Source: Bathynomus jamesi
Lineage: Eukaryota > Arthropoda > Malacostraca > Isopoda > Cirolanidae
Assembly (NCBI GenBank): GCA_023014485.1
Contig: JAJOZX010017304.1
Location: forward strand, 1-64,000
Direction of reading: 5' to 3'
DNA: 64,000 nt
Below, one piece after another: positions 50,761 through 61,429 of the stretch (position 1 is the stretch's first letter; the number at the start of each line of letters is the position of its first letter). The position numbers were made by a program, and so were the translations under genes. Under the pieces are notes generated by a model, which did no database searches, was not told where the DNA came from, and saw nothing but the letters and a program-made list of their open reading frames with translations.

Positions 50761-52880
50761 CGAGGGCCAAACAAAGCGAGAGGTAACCAGGTGTTCGAAG
50801 CACGGATACCAGGATGGGAGGGGTTATGAAGATCCGTGAAGACTGCTTGTCTGTGACATGGAGGGACATAAGGGCGAATAGCAGCTGTTGATACGTCGCA
50901 ATAGAGGGGCACAGACAATCCTGGCATACTCATTTTCTTGAGGGAAAGTGAGTGAGTGGAGTCTTCTCTGAGCAGGTCTTGTAGTTCCATATCCTTATCT
51001 TGATCCTGTGCAATAGCATTCCACAGTGTAGAGCTGAGGGTAACAGAAGTAATCTCTATTCTTGAAAGTGCATCCGTTGGAGTGTTCAAGACACCTTTGA
51101 TGTGGCGGATATCTGTGGTAAATTGCGAGATATAATCGAGTTGCCTGATGACTCTGGGAGAGTGGTTACAGCTGTTTTTATTGAAGACAGTGATCAAAGG
51201 TTTGTGGTCGGTAAAAACACAAAACTCTCGGCCTTCAAGGAAATGTTGAAAATGCTTCACGTTTAAGTAAATAGCAAGAAGTTCACGTCCGAAAGCACTA
51301 TAACGCGTTTGGGCTGGCTGCAGCTTTTTCGAGTAAAATGCGATGGGTGCTTGTTGACCGTTAATGGTTTGTTCCAACACTCCACCGATCGCAACATCTG
51401 ATGCATCGACCGTCAGAGTTAGGGGGGCATCACTGATAGGAAATGACAGAGACAATGCACTATTGATAGCATTTTTGGCATTGTCGAACGCCTGGAAACT
51501 ATCGCTACACCATAACAATTTCGTTACCTTGCGTTTGTGCGTGATCATAGCGTGTAGAGGAGCAAGAACACTAGCACAGTTTTTAATGAACTTGTGGTAA
51601 TAATTTACCAAACCTAGAAACCGACGTAACTCACGCTGATTATTTGGCATAGGGTAATTTTTTATCACTTCACACTTGTCCTGAAGGGGGGTAATTCCGT
51701 GCTGCGAAATCGTGTGACCAAGAAATTCCAAGGTTGGCTGTGCAAACACACACTTAGATGCATTAATAGTAACACCGTATTGTTCTAAGCGTTGAAAGAG
51801 GAGTGAAAGATGTTCCTTATGTTCCTCTTCCGTTGAGCTGGCCACAAGCAAATCATCGATGTAGGCATAAACAAAGTCTAAGCCTCTGGTGACCTCATCT
51901 ATAAACCTCTGAAAGGTTTGCGCAGCATTCCGTAGCCCGAACGGCATTTTCACAAATTCGAATAACCCAAATGGTGTACAAACTGCAGTCTTGGGAATAT
52001 CCGAAGGCTCTACGGGAATGTGGTGGAAAGCCTTAACGAGATCTATTTTACTGAAGATAGATTTGCCGTGGAGAAGAGAAGTAAAGTCTTGGACATTTGG
52101 TACCGGATATCGGTCCGGGATGGTTGTCGAATTTAAAAACCGGTAATCCCCACATGGTCTCCAGTCTCCTGACTTCTTCTGGACCAGGTGTAGGGGAGAG
52201 GACCAACTGCTTTTGGAAGGTCTTATTATCCCAAGATCCAGCATAAGCTGGAATTCCGATTTGGCAGCTTTCAGTTTGTCCGGGGCAAGACGTCTGGGTT
52301 TTGCAAACACAGGGGGACCGTTTGTTGTAATGTGATGGGTAATGGTGTGCTTAATGGTATCACCCATCTGCATCGGTTGAAGAATTCCTGGATATCGCTG
52401 GAAAAGGCACTGGTACATGGAATTAGGGGGAACGAGGGAAAGTGCAGAGTTCGAGGCGTCCGGAAGGGCAACCTGTTTGGCAAGAACAGAAAGCAGTGTG
52501 GCCTGGTCGCATAAGCGTCGCTTGTCAAGATCCACCAGGAGTTTGAAATGCTGGAGGAAGTCAGCGCCGATTATGGGATGCCGCACTTGAGCACAGATGA
52601 AAATCCACTTGAAGGATCGGTGAAGGCCCAAGTTTAGTTCACGCGACTGAGTACCGTACGTGGGTATGCGTGAACCGTTAGCAGCGTATAGAGGCGGAGA
52701 TTCCGAGTGCTTATGACCAGATTTTTGAGGGAATACACTGACTGACGCTCCGGTATCAACCAAGAAATTGACACCAGAGTTCCTGTCCTTTATGAATAAC
52801 AGGTTGGCAGTGCGAGTACTAGACGCCATTAGGACTCGCTGCTGGGGTTTTCCGACGAAAAATTGCAAGGGGAGATGCAC
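50640..52880 (-). CDS. pol: Pol N-terminal part: protease, RT, RNase H
   Basis: An open frame of 746 codons carries most of a Ty3/gypsy polyprotein. An aspartic protease active site, DTGAS, is at residues 42-46. Reverse transcriptase follows, with the first catalytic Asp at about 280 (SKIDLVKAF), the FGL motif near 314 and YIDD at 340-343. RNase H has Asp492 (VDAS), Glu533 (RELLAIY), Asp558 (TDHKP) and Asp603 (DALSR). The integrase zinc finger starts with His685 and His689 (HNPSHPG). From about residue 696 (near 50795) the frame departs from the family pattern and the integrase continues in another frame, so the last 50 or so residues are out-of-frame translation. The start overlaps the gag end by about 50 bp in the -1 frame, which suggests gag-pol frameshifting. 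No canonical slippery heptamer was found; a run of five U (52858-52862) lies in the overlap. Confidence 0.93.
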   Translation of the reverse strand: MHLPLQFFVGKPQQRVLMASSTRTANLLFIKDRNSGVNFLVDTGASVSVFPQKSGHKHSESPPLYAANGSRIPTYGTQSRELNLGLHRSFKWIFICAQVRHPIIGADFLQHFKLLVDLDKRRLCDQATLLSVLAKQVALPDASNSALSLVPPNSMYQCLFQRYPGILQPMQMGDTIKHTITHHITTNGPPVFAKPRRLAPDKLKAAKSEFQLMLDLGIIRPSKSSWSSPLHLVQKKSGDWRPCGDYRFLNSTTIPDRYPVPNVQDFTSLLHGKSIFSKIDLVKAFHHIPVEPSDIPKTAVCTPFGLFEFVKMPFGLRNAAQTFQRFIDEVTRGLDFVYAYIDDLLVASSTEEEHKEHLSLLFQRLEQYGVTINASKCVFAQPTLEFLGHTISQHGITPLQDKCEVIKNYPMPNNQRELRRFLGLVNYYHKFIKNCASVLAPLHAMITHKRKVTKLLWCSDSFQAFDNAKNAINSALSLSFPISDAPLTLTVDASDVAIGGVLEQTINGQQAPIAFYSKKLQPAQTRYSAFGRELLAIYLNVKHFQHFLEGREFCVFTDHKPLITVFNKNSCNHSPRVIRQLDYISQFTTDIRHIKGVLNTPTDALSRIEITSVTLSSTLWNAIAQDQDKDMELQDLLREDSTHSLSLKKMSMPGLSVPLYCDVSTAAIRPYVPPCHRQAVFTDLHNPSHPGIRASNTWLPLALFGPRCGRMSNIGPKRALPASVPKSKGTPGPPLTHFRPHPSDLR

Positions 52881-53591
52881 TTCCTAGCCTTCTTTCCAAA
52901 TTTCGAGTGGTAGAAGCAGATCTTCCCGGAACTCGAACGATGCCTCTTCTTAAATCTTGACCGAGAATGGCTTCTTTGCCGTTGATTTTGTAGCAGAGAA
53001 CAAACGTGGTTAAGTCGTTGACTTAACTCTTTCACTTTCAACTCCAGTTCCGATTGTGTGTTCACGTTGTTGACCGGAGCTGTGTCAATCTCCACTACTG
53101 TGTCGGCAGTTTCTGCTAGTTTATCAACTGGAGTAGCAGGATCCATAGTGGCCAAGACACGCTGAGCTGATGGAGGAAGTTTCTGCAAGAACAACTGTCT
53201 AAAGATGTCCTTATCGAAGGTTTGTGCGCGTTCGCCTAGAGCGCACTGCATAGCCCTCAGCATTTGAGTGGGCTTACGGTCTCCAAGTTCTTCTTTGAGA
53301 TTAACTGATGTAGTTTCTCACGCTCGGAGACAGTGGTGCGGCACAGGATGGCAGACTTCAGATCGTTGTATGGGTCCTCACTCGTGGAAGTAGATACGAT
53401 GACGTCACGGACTTCAGAGATGATGCTCGCTGGTAGAGAGGACAAAACATGATCGTATTTCGTCCTGCTAGCGGTGATCCTTCCAAGTTGAATTGTGATT
53501 CCACTTGGTGGAACCAAATAAATGGATCACCCGGCCAGAAGACGGGGAGCTTTACGCTCAAGTGGGAGATGGCACCAGCGTCGTCAGGCAT
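52829..53591 (-). pseudogene. gag: gag, split over three frames
   Basis: Gag forms the particle that packages element RNA. The N-terminal part starts at 53591 (MPDDAG) and shows FWPGDPFIWFHQVESQF, a signature I recognise from arthropod gypsy Gag proteins. Similarity then moves to another frame near 53480, covering TKYDHVLSSLP and SEREKLHQL. It moves to a third near 53295-53305, covering MLRAMQCALG and FLQKLPPSAQRVLA down to the stop at 52829. The C-terminal part has a coiled-coil-like stretch, an Arg/Ser-rich basic region, and the motif [18 protein letters not shown], which is C-X2-H-X9-C-X3-C. Both frame changes are one-base in size and lie in short repeats such as AAGAAGAA, so they could be real damage or assembly errors. 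Confidence 0.88.
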
Positions 53592-53701
53592 CTTCTCCTA
53601 TGCTTGCTGACGTACAAGCAAGACGACAAGTTACCAACGAAGGAGTGGAGGTTGAGACGAGCGCAGGCACAGAGCGCACGGGCAGGGGTGAGGGGCAGAG
53701 G

Positions 53702-53807
53702 GCACGAGCGACATTACAGTCTGATCCTAGTCGCTCGGGTGAAGGGGGTGATGGGCACGAACGACATTACAGTCTAATCCTAGTCGTTCGGGTAAAAGGG
53801 GTAATCC
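53702..53807 (-). repeat. 53-bp duplication with paired hairpins in leader
   Basis: Two copies, 53 bp apart, lie between the primer-binding site and gag. Each has an eight-base inverted repeat around a 17-base centre. The arms are CGAGCGAC (53705-53712) with GTCGCTCG (53730-53737), and CGAACGAC (53758-53765) with GTCGTTCG (53783-53790). The copies differ at one position in each arm, and the two changes compensate (G-C versus A-T), so pairing is preserved. This favours a conserved RNA or DNA stem. A packaging or dimerisation role is possible but is inference. Confidence 0.8.
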
Positions 53808-53823
53808 AGCTCCGGGGTCACCA
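53806..53823 (-). promoter_or_regulatory. Primer-binding site, probably tRNA-Trp
   Basis: Two bases (AT) after the 5' LTR, the minus strand reads TGGTGACCCCGGAGC. TGGTGACCCCG is complementary to the 3' end of animal tRNA-Trp as I recall it (CGGGGTCACCA); the match appears to stop after about 11 bases. CsRn1-clade elements are reported to use tRNA-Trp. Confidence 0.75.
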
Positions 53824-53825
53824 AT

Positions 53826-54291
53826 TGTTGGTTTACGTCGTCGTCGTCGTCGGCCTAGGCAAGCTACGGCTTGGGACCGTAGCGCATCTATCCGGTATAG
53901 GTTAACCTGGATGATGTAGCCATAAGCACTGCCGCTAGTTAAGTGCCAACCAGTGATTATCTCACTAGCCGTATTGAGTCCGTTAGGCGAAACTGCGACA
54001 GTACAAAGGTGGAAAATATAACCTTTGGTTTTCTATTATTTATTTGTAAAATGGACATGGTATTAGATTAAAATAAATATTTGAATATAAATAATTAACT
54101 GACAATTGTGATATATAATTAATTATGTTTACATACAATAAAATAATATAGTATACATAAAATTAGTATTAATGTGGTTCACAATTGAATTATAATGGGG
54201 TAACTAATTTAAAATGAATTTATACTATTCCGAAATTCAAGACGGTAAAATTAACATTTATCTTGAAACTAAAATAAGAGTATTCACTACA
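53826..54291 (-). repeat. 5' LTR (right copy, 466 bp)
   Basis: In minus-strand sense this LTR drives the element. It begins TGTAGTG and ends CCAACA. It matches the left LTR apart from two one-base indels. The missing base in TACAAAGG removes one pair from the ACCAAAGGT/ACCTTTGGT inverted repeat; the GCTACGG/CCGTAGC repeat at 53863-53883 is intact. Promoter and polyadenylation sites could not be placed with confidence. Confidence 0.93.
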
Positions 54292-54295
54292 CGTT
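54292..54295. repeat. Target-site duplication CGTT, right
   Basis: CGTT follows the right LTR and continues as TATGAATATCTTGCG, exactly the satellite sequence expected after the empty site. Confidence 0.92.
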
Positions 54296-55853
54296 TATGA
54301 ATATCTTGCGAGGGGTGAACGCACTTGAAAACAAATAATAAAAAAACAATACGAGAACGTATTTGAGCGTTTTCGAACGAATGCCTAAAGTTTTGCATTT
54401 CACGAGCAAAAATGAATATTTAATAAAATTGACATACGATAATGGTCAAGATAAGATATGGACGTATGGGGGCGGGGGATATGGTCGAATAATAGTTATA
54501 TTTATACTACATAACATATAAATAATGACTTCTATAGAGTGTACAGTTTTTATTATGATGATAAAGAATTTTCATACATTGCATACTAGAGATATAATGA
54601 AGGGAAATTAATGACGGGAAAATGTGACGTATGGATGAATATGGTTGAATAATAATATTTATACTACAGAACACCACAACATTATTACTAAAGAATTTAC
54701 CATACATTGAATACGGAAGATGTCCAAATACTAAGAACGTGATTCAGTGTACAAAGTATGGGAAACGTAAAGAGAATAAAGTTATTTTATGACGTCCTAG
54801 TGTATAAGTCATTATTAGAAAAGATGAATTAGAAAAATACAGTAATGAATAAAGAAGTACAAATCGAAATTCTATCCAAAACTCGCTTAGGCGATTTTGG
54901 TTTCTTATGTAAAAAGAACATTCAAACATAAAAACTATACGAACATAAGTACTGCATGAAGACAATGAATCCATATAATGATGGTGTAGGAATTGTTCAT
55001 TGTTCAGTTTTTACAGTGCTCCCCCTTTTTTTTTTTAAATAAAAATTCTATCCAAAACTCGCTTAGGCGATTTTGGTTTCTTATGTAAAAATGAACATTC
55101 AAACATAAAAACTATACGAACATAAGTACTGCATGAAGACAATGAATCCATATAATGATGGTGTAGGAATTGTTCATTGTTCAATTTTTACAGTGCTCCC
55201 CCTTTTTTTTTTAAATAATATTAACACCATAATATAATACAATTGAGAAAATAACATCGTAACTAATTCAAGTTAGATGACGAATTTTTCTTTTTACAAT
55301 ACAAATTTTATACAGAACGAGTTCGGGTGGTTGAGTACAATGCAGAGTATCAAATCTTTAAAATGACACTTGCTTACAAAATATAAAAAAAAATCAAAGA
55401 TTAATACTTTAATTTATGCCAACAGAATAATAGGATTAATACATTAATTTAGACAAACAATTAAGTTAGACAAAGAATGATATTGTAAAATTTTTTAGCA
55501 AAATTTTATTTTTTTCTGTGGGGAAAATTACATTCATAATGAATAGGTAAAAGGGAAAAATATAAATTTTAAAGTTCATGGATTTTTCAAGGCTTCCATG
55601 ATAGTACAATTGATAAACTAATTTTTATTGACTATTGCAGGTAAAAATAGAATTACGTAATGGATGATGTATAGACCTGTGGTCTAGTGTGTATTTTTTG
55701 TACTAGGTACAAAGTGTGTATCTTACAATTTCGAGGGACAGATTAGTTGAGAGGATTGTTCAATTAACTGAATAAATGCATGAGCAAGATATATTAGAAA
55801 GCAAAAATTATTAAGACTAAATAGCATAGTTTGCACTTACACGTAATGAAATA

Positions 55854-58800
55854 GTTTTGTGATATCCAATGATTTTAGCATAAGGTTTGTATATATAGTA
55901 TATATAGTGTGCATACATGCGTTTTTATTGACTGTTGTAGGTACAATCGAATTACGTAGTGGATGATGTATAGACCTGTGGTCAAATGTGTATTTGTGTG
56001 TATTAGGTACAAAGTGTGTATCTTATAATTTCGAGAGACAGATTAGCTGAGAGGATTGTTAAATTAACTGAATAAATGCATGAGCGAGAATTTATATATA
56101 GTAAGCAATAATTATGATGTATTATAATGATGATGTTTGCATACGACTTTTAATGCAAAAGTGACTGGAGGGAATATGTGTCAAAAGTAATAAAATTCAA
56201 TTCGGATTATAGATTTTACATAATCAGTTACACTTATAAGGTAATTAAAAAACGAACTTAGAGGACCTTACAATTAATGAAAGTAAATCTAGCGGTATTA
56301 AAAATTAAATTTTGAAGATGGAATTAAATTCGACTAGTAACATTCCTAGCTATATATGAACTATATAACCATTAACATTGACCAGAAGTATCGGTATGAT
56401 AATTGAATTAAAAAAAAATTAAGAATACAAATTAAAAATATAAATCAATTATGCATTTTAATGAGCTAAACATAATTTTATAATACTCTTAAAAATAAAA
56501 GTAAATCGAACCTTAGATGAGTTTCGGCCAAGAATAAAAAAGTTATTGAAATGGAAGGAAAGCATTTCGAACAAACTTTCCTTTTAATAATCTCAGGTAA
56601 ATTTTACATTAAAAATTATTTTTATATAATAAAAAAAATATTAAAAAGGTTTAATAATTTTTGCATGTTAAGTAGAAAAATCATACTCTTTCGTTGAATG
56701 TTGATAGAATTTGAATTATTTGATATTTTGACATACAATTAATTAAATTCGACCAACACAATTACTCAGTATTCATTGAATAAAAAAAAATATAAAAAAT
56801 ATAAAAATTGAAAATAGAAATCAATTATAAACTATAATGAACTAAACATATACTGTAATATAAAAAACACAACCTAAATTGAGGTTATGTTCCATCGTAC
56901 CAAAGAGGAATTAACCATGGTTGAACCATTTCTCTGGTTGACACAGTTCAACTGGGGTTGGGGGTGTTAAAATAAAATAAAATAAAAGACAAAGTTTGGA
57001 GTACTACATTCGGGGGAATTGAGTGACTAAGCGGGGGGTATAAGTCTGAAATTGACAATACGTCTTTCGTGAGCACTTTGCTCTTTTAAAAAAAGATTGC
57101 TTGTCACACTACTTAGAACAAAAATTAAAAGAGTTCAACAAACGGAGGGACGGCATGTTCCTCATATACATTACAATAATTACCAAAATCGTTACAACCT
57201 TTCTAAAAACGGTTTTGTAAAATAATAAAATACATAACTATATATTTATATACGCAACAATGGCATGAAAAGAAAAGACAAATCGGTCAATTTCCTTCTC
57301 ACAAAGAAGAAAAAAGGTTAAACTAAAGACGCAACCCGGTCAATTCAGGTTGAATTAAATTCTCTTTTACAACACAAAAAAAGGTTGAATTAAATTCTTA
57401 GATTACATTTTCTTAAATTAAATTCTCTTAAATTACAAAGAAAAAGTTGAATTCAATTGACTGCATTGAAATGACTTGGGACTTAAACTCTAACTTGGAA
57501 TAAAACTCTCTGACTTGGAATAAAACTCTCTGACTTGGAATAAAACTCTCTGACTTGGAATAAAACTCTCTGACTTGGAATAAAACTCTCTGACTTGAAC
57601 TCTATCAAGTATTTCTATAAATCTCTGGGGCGGTTGTCCGTCTTGGCGCAACCTTCTGACTTGACCTCTTATCAAGTATTCTGAAACTAACTTGAACTCT
57701 TATCAAGTAGAATCTTGAAACTGTAACTTGAACGCTTGTCAAGTATCTTGAAACTTAAACTGTCTAACTTGAACGCTTGTCAAGTATCTTGAAACTTAAA
57801 CTGTCTAACTTGAAATTAACTGAAAATGGAAAATGACTGCACTTGATCTCTATCAAGTGGAGACGATTAACCTCTGTTTTGGTTGACCCTCTTGGTGCAA
57901 CCGACTTACTTGAAATGCAATCAAGTATCTCTATAACTCTATAAACTCTCTGTAAACTCTCTCTCTTTCTTAATTTTGCACGTCAATTCAATTCAATAAT
58001 TTGAAAAAATTGCAAACAAAAATTTAAAAAATGTAAACAATATTTCACTCTTATGTACATAAAATAAAATTATTCTATACTGAATATAACAGTGAAAATA
58101 ACTCTGAAAATAACTCTTGAAATTAACTCTCTGTGACAATTAACTCTCTGTGACAATTAACTCTGTGACAATTAACTCTGTGACAATTAACTCTGTGTTA
58201 CATTTAACTTCTGTGAAAATTAGTTTCACTAAAAAAAAGTGTATCACTGGTGTCTGAAGTGTTCACTGTGTTTTGTGTTAATTCTGGCTCCATACTAAAT
58301 ATTAACTGTTAATAATGCTGACTTTTCAAGTGTTTATAAATTTCTTTAAAAAAACAAACTCTGTACTTAACAAAATTTTCTACTGGCAAAATCCTCAGAG
58401 ACGTGTCCTGAAGACGTCTTGCTGGCTACTTCTTCTTGGATGAAAACTAGGCGTGGAGAACTTGGAGTCGTGACACACCGGTTCAAGGGTGGATGTTACG
58501 AACAAAAAGTCGTGACACGCCGGTCAAATGGTTTTATCCTGATGCAGGGTAATTTCTATCCTGGCCAAAGAGTGGCCTCTTCTTAAAATATTCTTCTTCT
58601 TAAAATATTCTTCTTCTTAAAATATTCTTCTTCTTAAAATATTCTTCTTAAAATCTTCTTCTTAAAATCTGTTAAGATCCTGGTAAAGGGTCGCCAGTTT
58701 TGTTAACCCCTCCGTCTATGGCCCTGAGTCGGTTCGGAATCGACGGGGGTTCTAGTTGGGAGGCAGCAACGGATATTTCTTCTATAACATTCTAATTCTT

Positions 58801-61429
58801 TTCGGTCGCCTCTTGTTAAACTCTTGGCTACAGACTCGCCAGACTGTTATGCCAATATCTTCTATGGTGCTTGGGTTGTCTCTTTCTCTCGCTTTATGGG
58901 TCGACGATTATTAATTCTTCTCTTGCTATAATACTCTGATACTTTCTCTTGGTACTAAACTTATCGATTTTTCTTTTATAACTTATCGACTTAACTGACT
59001 GAGTTCTTGAAGAGAACAAGGCTCGAAGGAAAAGATAAAAACTTCTTTTACTGTGGTTTACTTCTCAAAATATACAGGTAGTGCTCTGAATTTACAGGGG
59101 TAGAGGTTCGACCTCTTTCGACCATGGCTCAGGCCGGAATCTAAAAAAAACTAAGGAGGCAAGGGGCCTCTGCCCCCTCCTCGCAGCGAGGCTGCTAACA
59201 AGGGAGGCGTAATGAAGTGCCGTAATGAAGTACCGCAATGAAGTGACTTAATGAAGTGCCGTAATTTTACAAATACATGTATAATATAAACCTAAATGTT
59301 TGGGGGAAGACAGTTGAAGGTTAAGTTCCCCCCTTTTAAACACATGATCAGATGTTTGAAAAATTCCAAAAAAAAAATAAAAAAATAAAAATAACAAAAA
59401 CTAATTTGTATTTTTCGCCGTCTACATTTATAAAGGCGATATCATTTCGTAATAGTACACATAAGTACAAATTAAGTACACGACTGAGTACGTATTAATT
59501 TTGGTTCATTACAATTAAGATTACAATTATGGATTACTTCACATTCGCTTATGATTGTCCATTACAGTTCTATTAAAGTACATTCTTACATTATAAATTA
59601 AATCATTACATTTAATTACAGTTTCATTGAAGTACATTACGTCGTTTACAATTCTGTGTTTTTATATATTTATATATGGTTATAATATATGGTTATTATA
59701 TATGGTTATTAGTACAACACAAGTACATGAGCACATACGAGATAATTTATTTACGAAATAATATGTTATAATATGTTATAAATTTGAAATCAGAGGGACA
59801 GGAGGTTTTCACGTTTTCAGATGTTTGATTTATGCTGATTTGCGAATTGCGTACACTTGCATAAGCGTTTATGAATATCTTGCGAGGGGTGAACGCACTT
59901 GAAAACAAATAATAAAAAAAACAATACGAGAACGTATTTGAGCGTTTTCGAACGAATGCCTAAAGTTTTGCATTTCACGAGCAAAAATGAATATTTAATA
60001 AAATTGACATACGATAATGGTCAAGATAAGATATGGACGTATGGGGGCGGGGGATATGGTCGAATAATAGTTATATTTATACTACATAACATATAAATAA
60101 TGACTTCTATAGAGTGTACAGTTTTTATTATGATGATAAAGAATTTTCATACATTGCATACTAGAGATATAATGAAGGGAAATTAATGACGGGAAAATGT
60201 GACGTATGGATGAATATGGTTGAATAATAATATTTATACTACAGAACACCACAACATTATTACTAAAGAATTTACCATACATTGAATACGGAAGATGTCC
60301 AAATACTAAGAACGTGATTCAGTGTACAAAGTATGGGAAACGTAAAGAGAATAAAGTTATTTTATGACGTCCTAGTGTATAAGTCATTATTAGAAAAGAT
60401 GAATTAGAAAAATACAGTAATGAATAAAGAAGTACAAATCGAAATTCTATCCAAAACTCGCTTAGGCGATTTTGGTTTCTTATGTAAAAATGAACATTCA
60501 AACATAAAAACTATACGAACATAAGTACTGCATGAAGACAATGAATCCATATAATGATGGTGTAGGAATTGTTCATTGTTCAATTTTTACAGTGCTCCCC
60601 CTTTTTTTTTTAAATAAAAATTCTATCCAAAACTCGCTTAGGCGATTTTGGTTTCTTATGTAAAAATGAACATTCAAACATAAAAACTATACGAACATAA
60701 GTACTGCATGAAGACAATGAATCCATATAATGATGGTGTAGGAATTGTTCATTGTTCAATTTTTACAGTGCTCCCCCTTTTTTTTTTAAATAATATTAAC
60801 ACCATAATATAATACAATTGAGAAAATAACATCGTAACTAATTCAAGTTAGATGACGAATTTTTCTTTTTACAATACAAATTTTATACAGAACGAGTTCG
60901 GGTGGTTGAGTACAATGCAGAGTATCAAATCTTTAAAATGACACTTGCTTACAAAATATTAAAAAAAATCAAAGATTAATACTTTAATTTATGCCAACAG
61001 AATAATAGGATTAATACATTAATTTAGACAAACAATTAAGTTAGACAAAGAATGATATTGTAAAATTTTTTAGCAAAATTTTATTTTTTTCTGTGGGGAA
61101 AATTACATTCATAATGAATAGGTAAAAGGGAAAAATATAAATTTTAAAGTTCATGGATTTTTCAAGGCTTCCATGATAGTACAATTGATAAACTAATTTT
61201 TATTGACTATTGCAGGTAAAAATAGAATTACGTAATGGATGATGTATAGACCTGTGGTCTAGTGTGTATTTTTGTGTACTAGGTACAAAGTGTGTATCTT
61301 ACAATTTCGAGGGACAGATTAGTTGAGAGGATTGTTCAATTAACTGAATAAATGCATGAGCAAGATATATTAGAAAGCAAAAATGATTAAGACTAAATAG
61401 CATAGTTTGCACTTACACGTAATGAAATA
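55854..61429 (+). repeat. Macrosatellite unit 10 (5576 bp)
   Basis: Tenth copy and the shortest full one. The 20-bp repeat has five copies but the 41-bp repeat only two (from about 57727). This loss of two 41-bp copies accounts for nearly all of the length difference. The dyad block is at 57495-57926 and the TGTTAACC boundary at 58701. It also carries a few private substitutions, for example CATACGACTTTT near 56142 and CAATTCGGATT near 56199. Confidence 0.95.

Larger units (their letters stand above)
49315..54291 (-). mobile_element. Ty3/gypsy LTR retrotransposon, CsRn1-like
   Basis: A complete-length LTR retrotransposon of 4977 bp on the minus strand, inserted in satellite unit 9. It has 466-bp LTRs, a TGG-initial primer-binding site, gag, pol in the order protease, reverse transcriptase, RNase H, integrase, and a polypurine tract. 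There is no env. That gene order is typical of Ty3/gypsy elements (Metaviridae). The Gag C-X2-H-X9-C-X3-C motif and the likely tRNA-Trp primer site match published traits of the CsRn1 clade; that clade call is from memory of the family and unaligned. Reading frames break twice in gag and once in integrase, so this copy is not autonomous as written. Confidence 0.93.
45215..55853 (+). repeat. Macrosatellite unit 9, split by a retrotransposon
   Basis: Ninth copy, spanning 10639 bp because a 4977-bp LTR retrotransposon plus a 4-bp target duplication lies inside it. Without these the unit is 5658 bp. It has five 20-bp and four 41-bp repeats. The dyad block is at 46856-47367 and the TGTTAACC boundary at 48141. 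A private patch near 46120-46131 (TTTCGTATCT where others have TTACTCAGT) and clustered indels near 47650-47835 make it the most irregular host unit. Confidence 0.95.

Noticed and set aside
50497..53905. Plus-strand frames of 60-127 codons inside the retrotransposon
   Set aside because: They lie opposite gag, pol or the leader with no recognisable motifs, and are shadows of the minus-strand genes.
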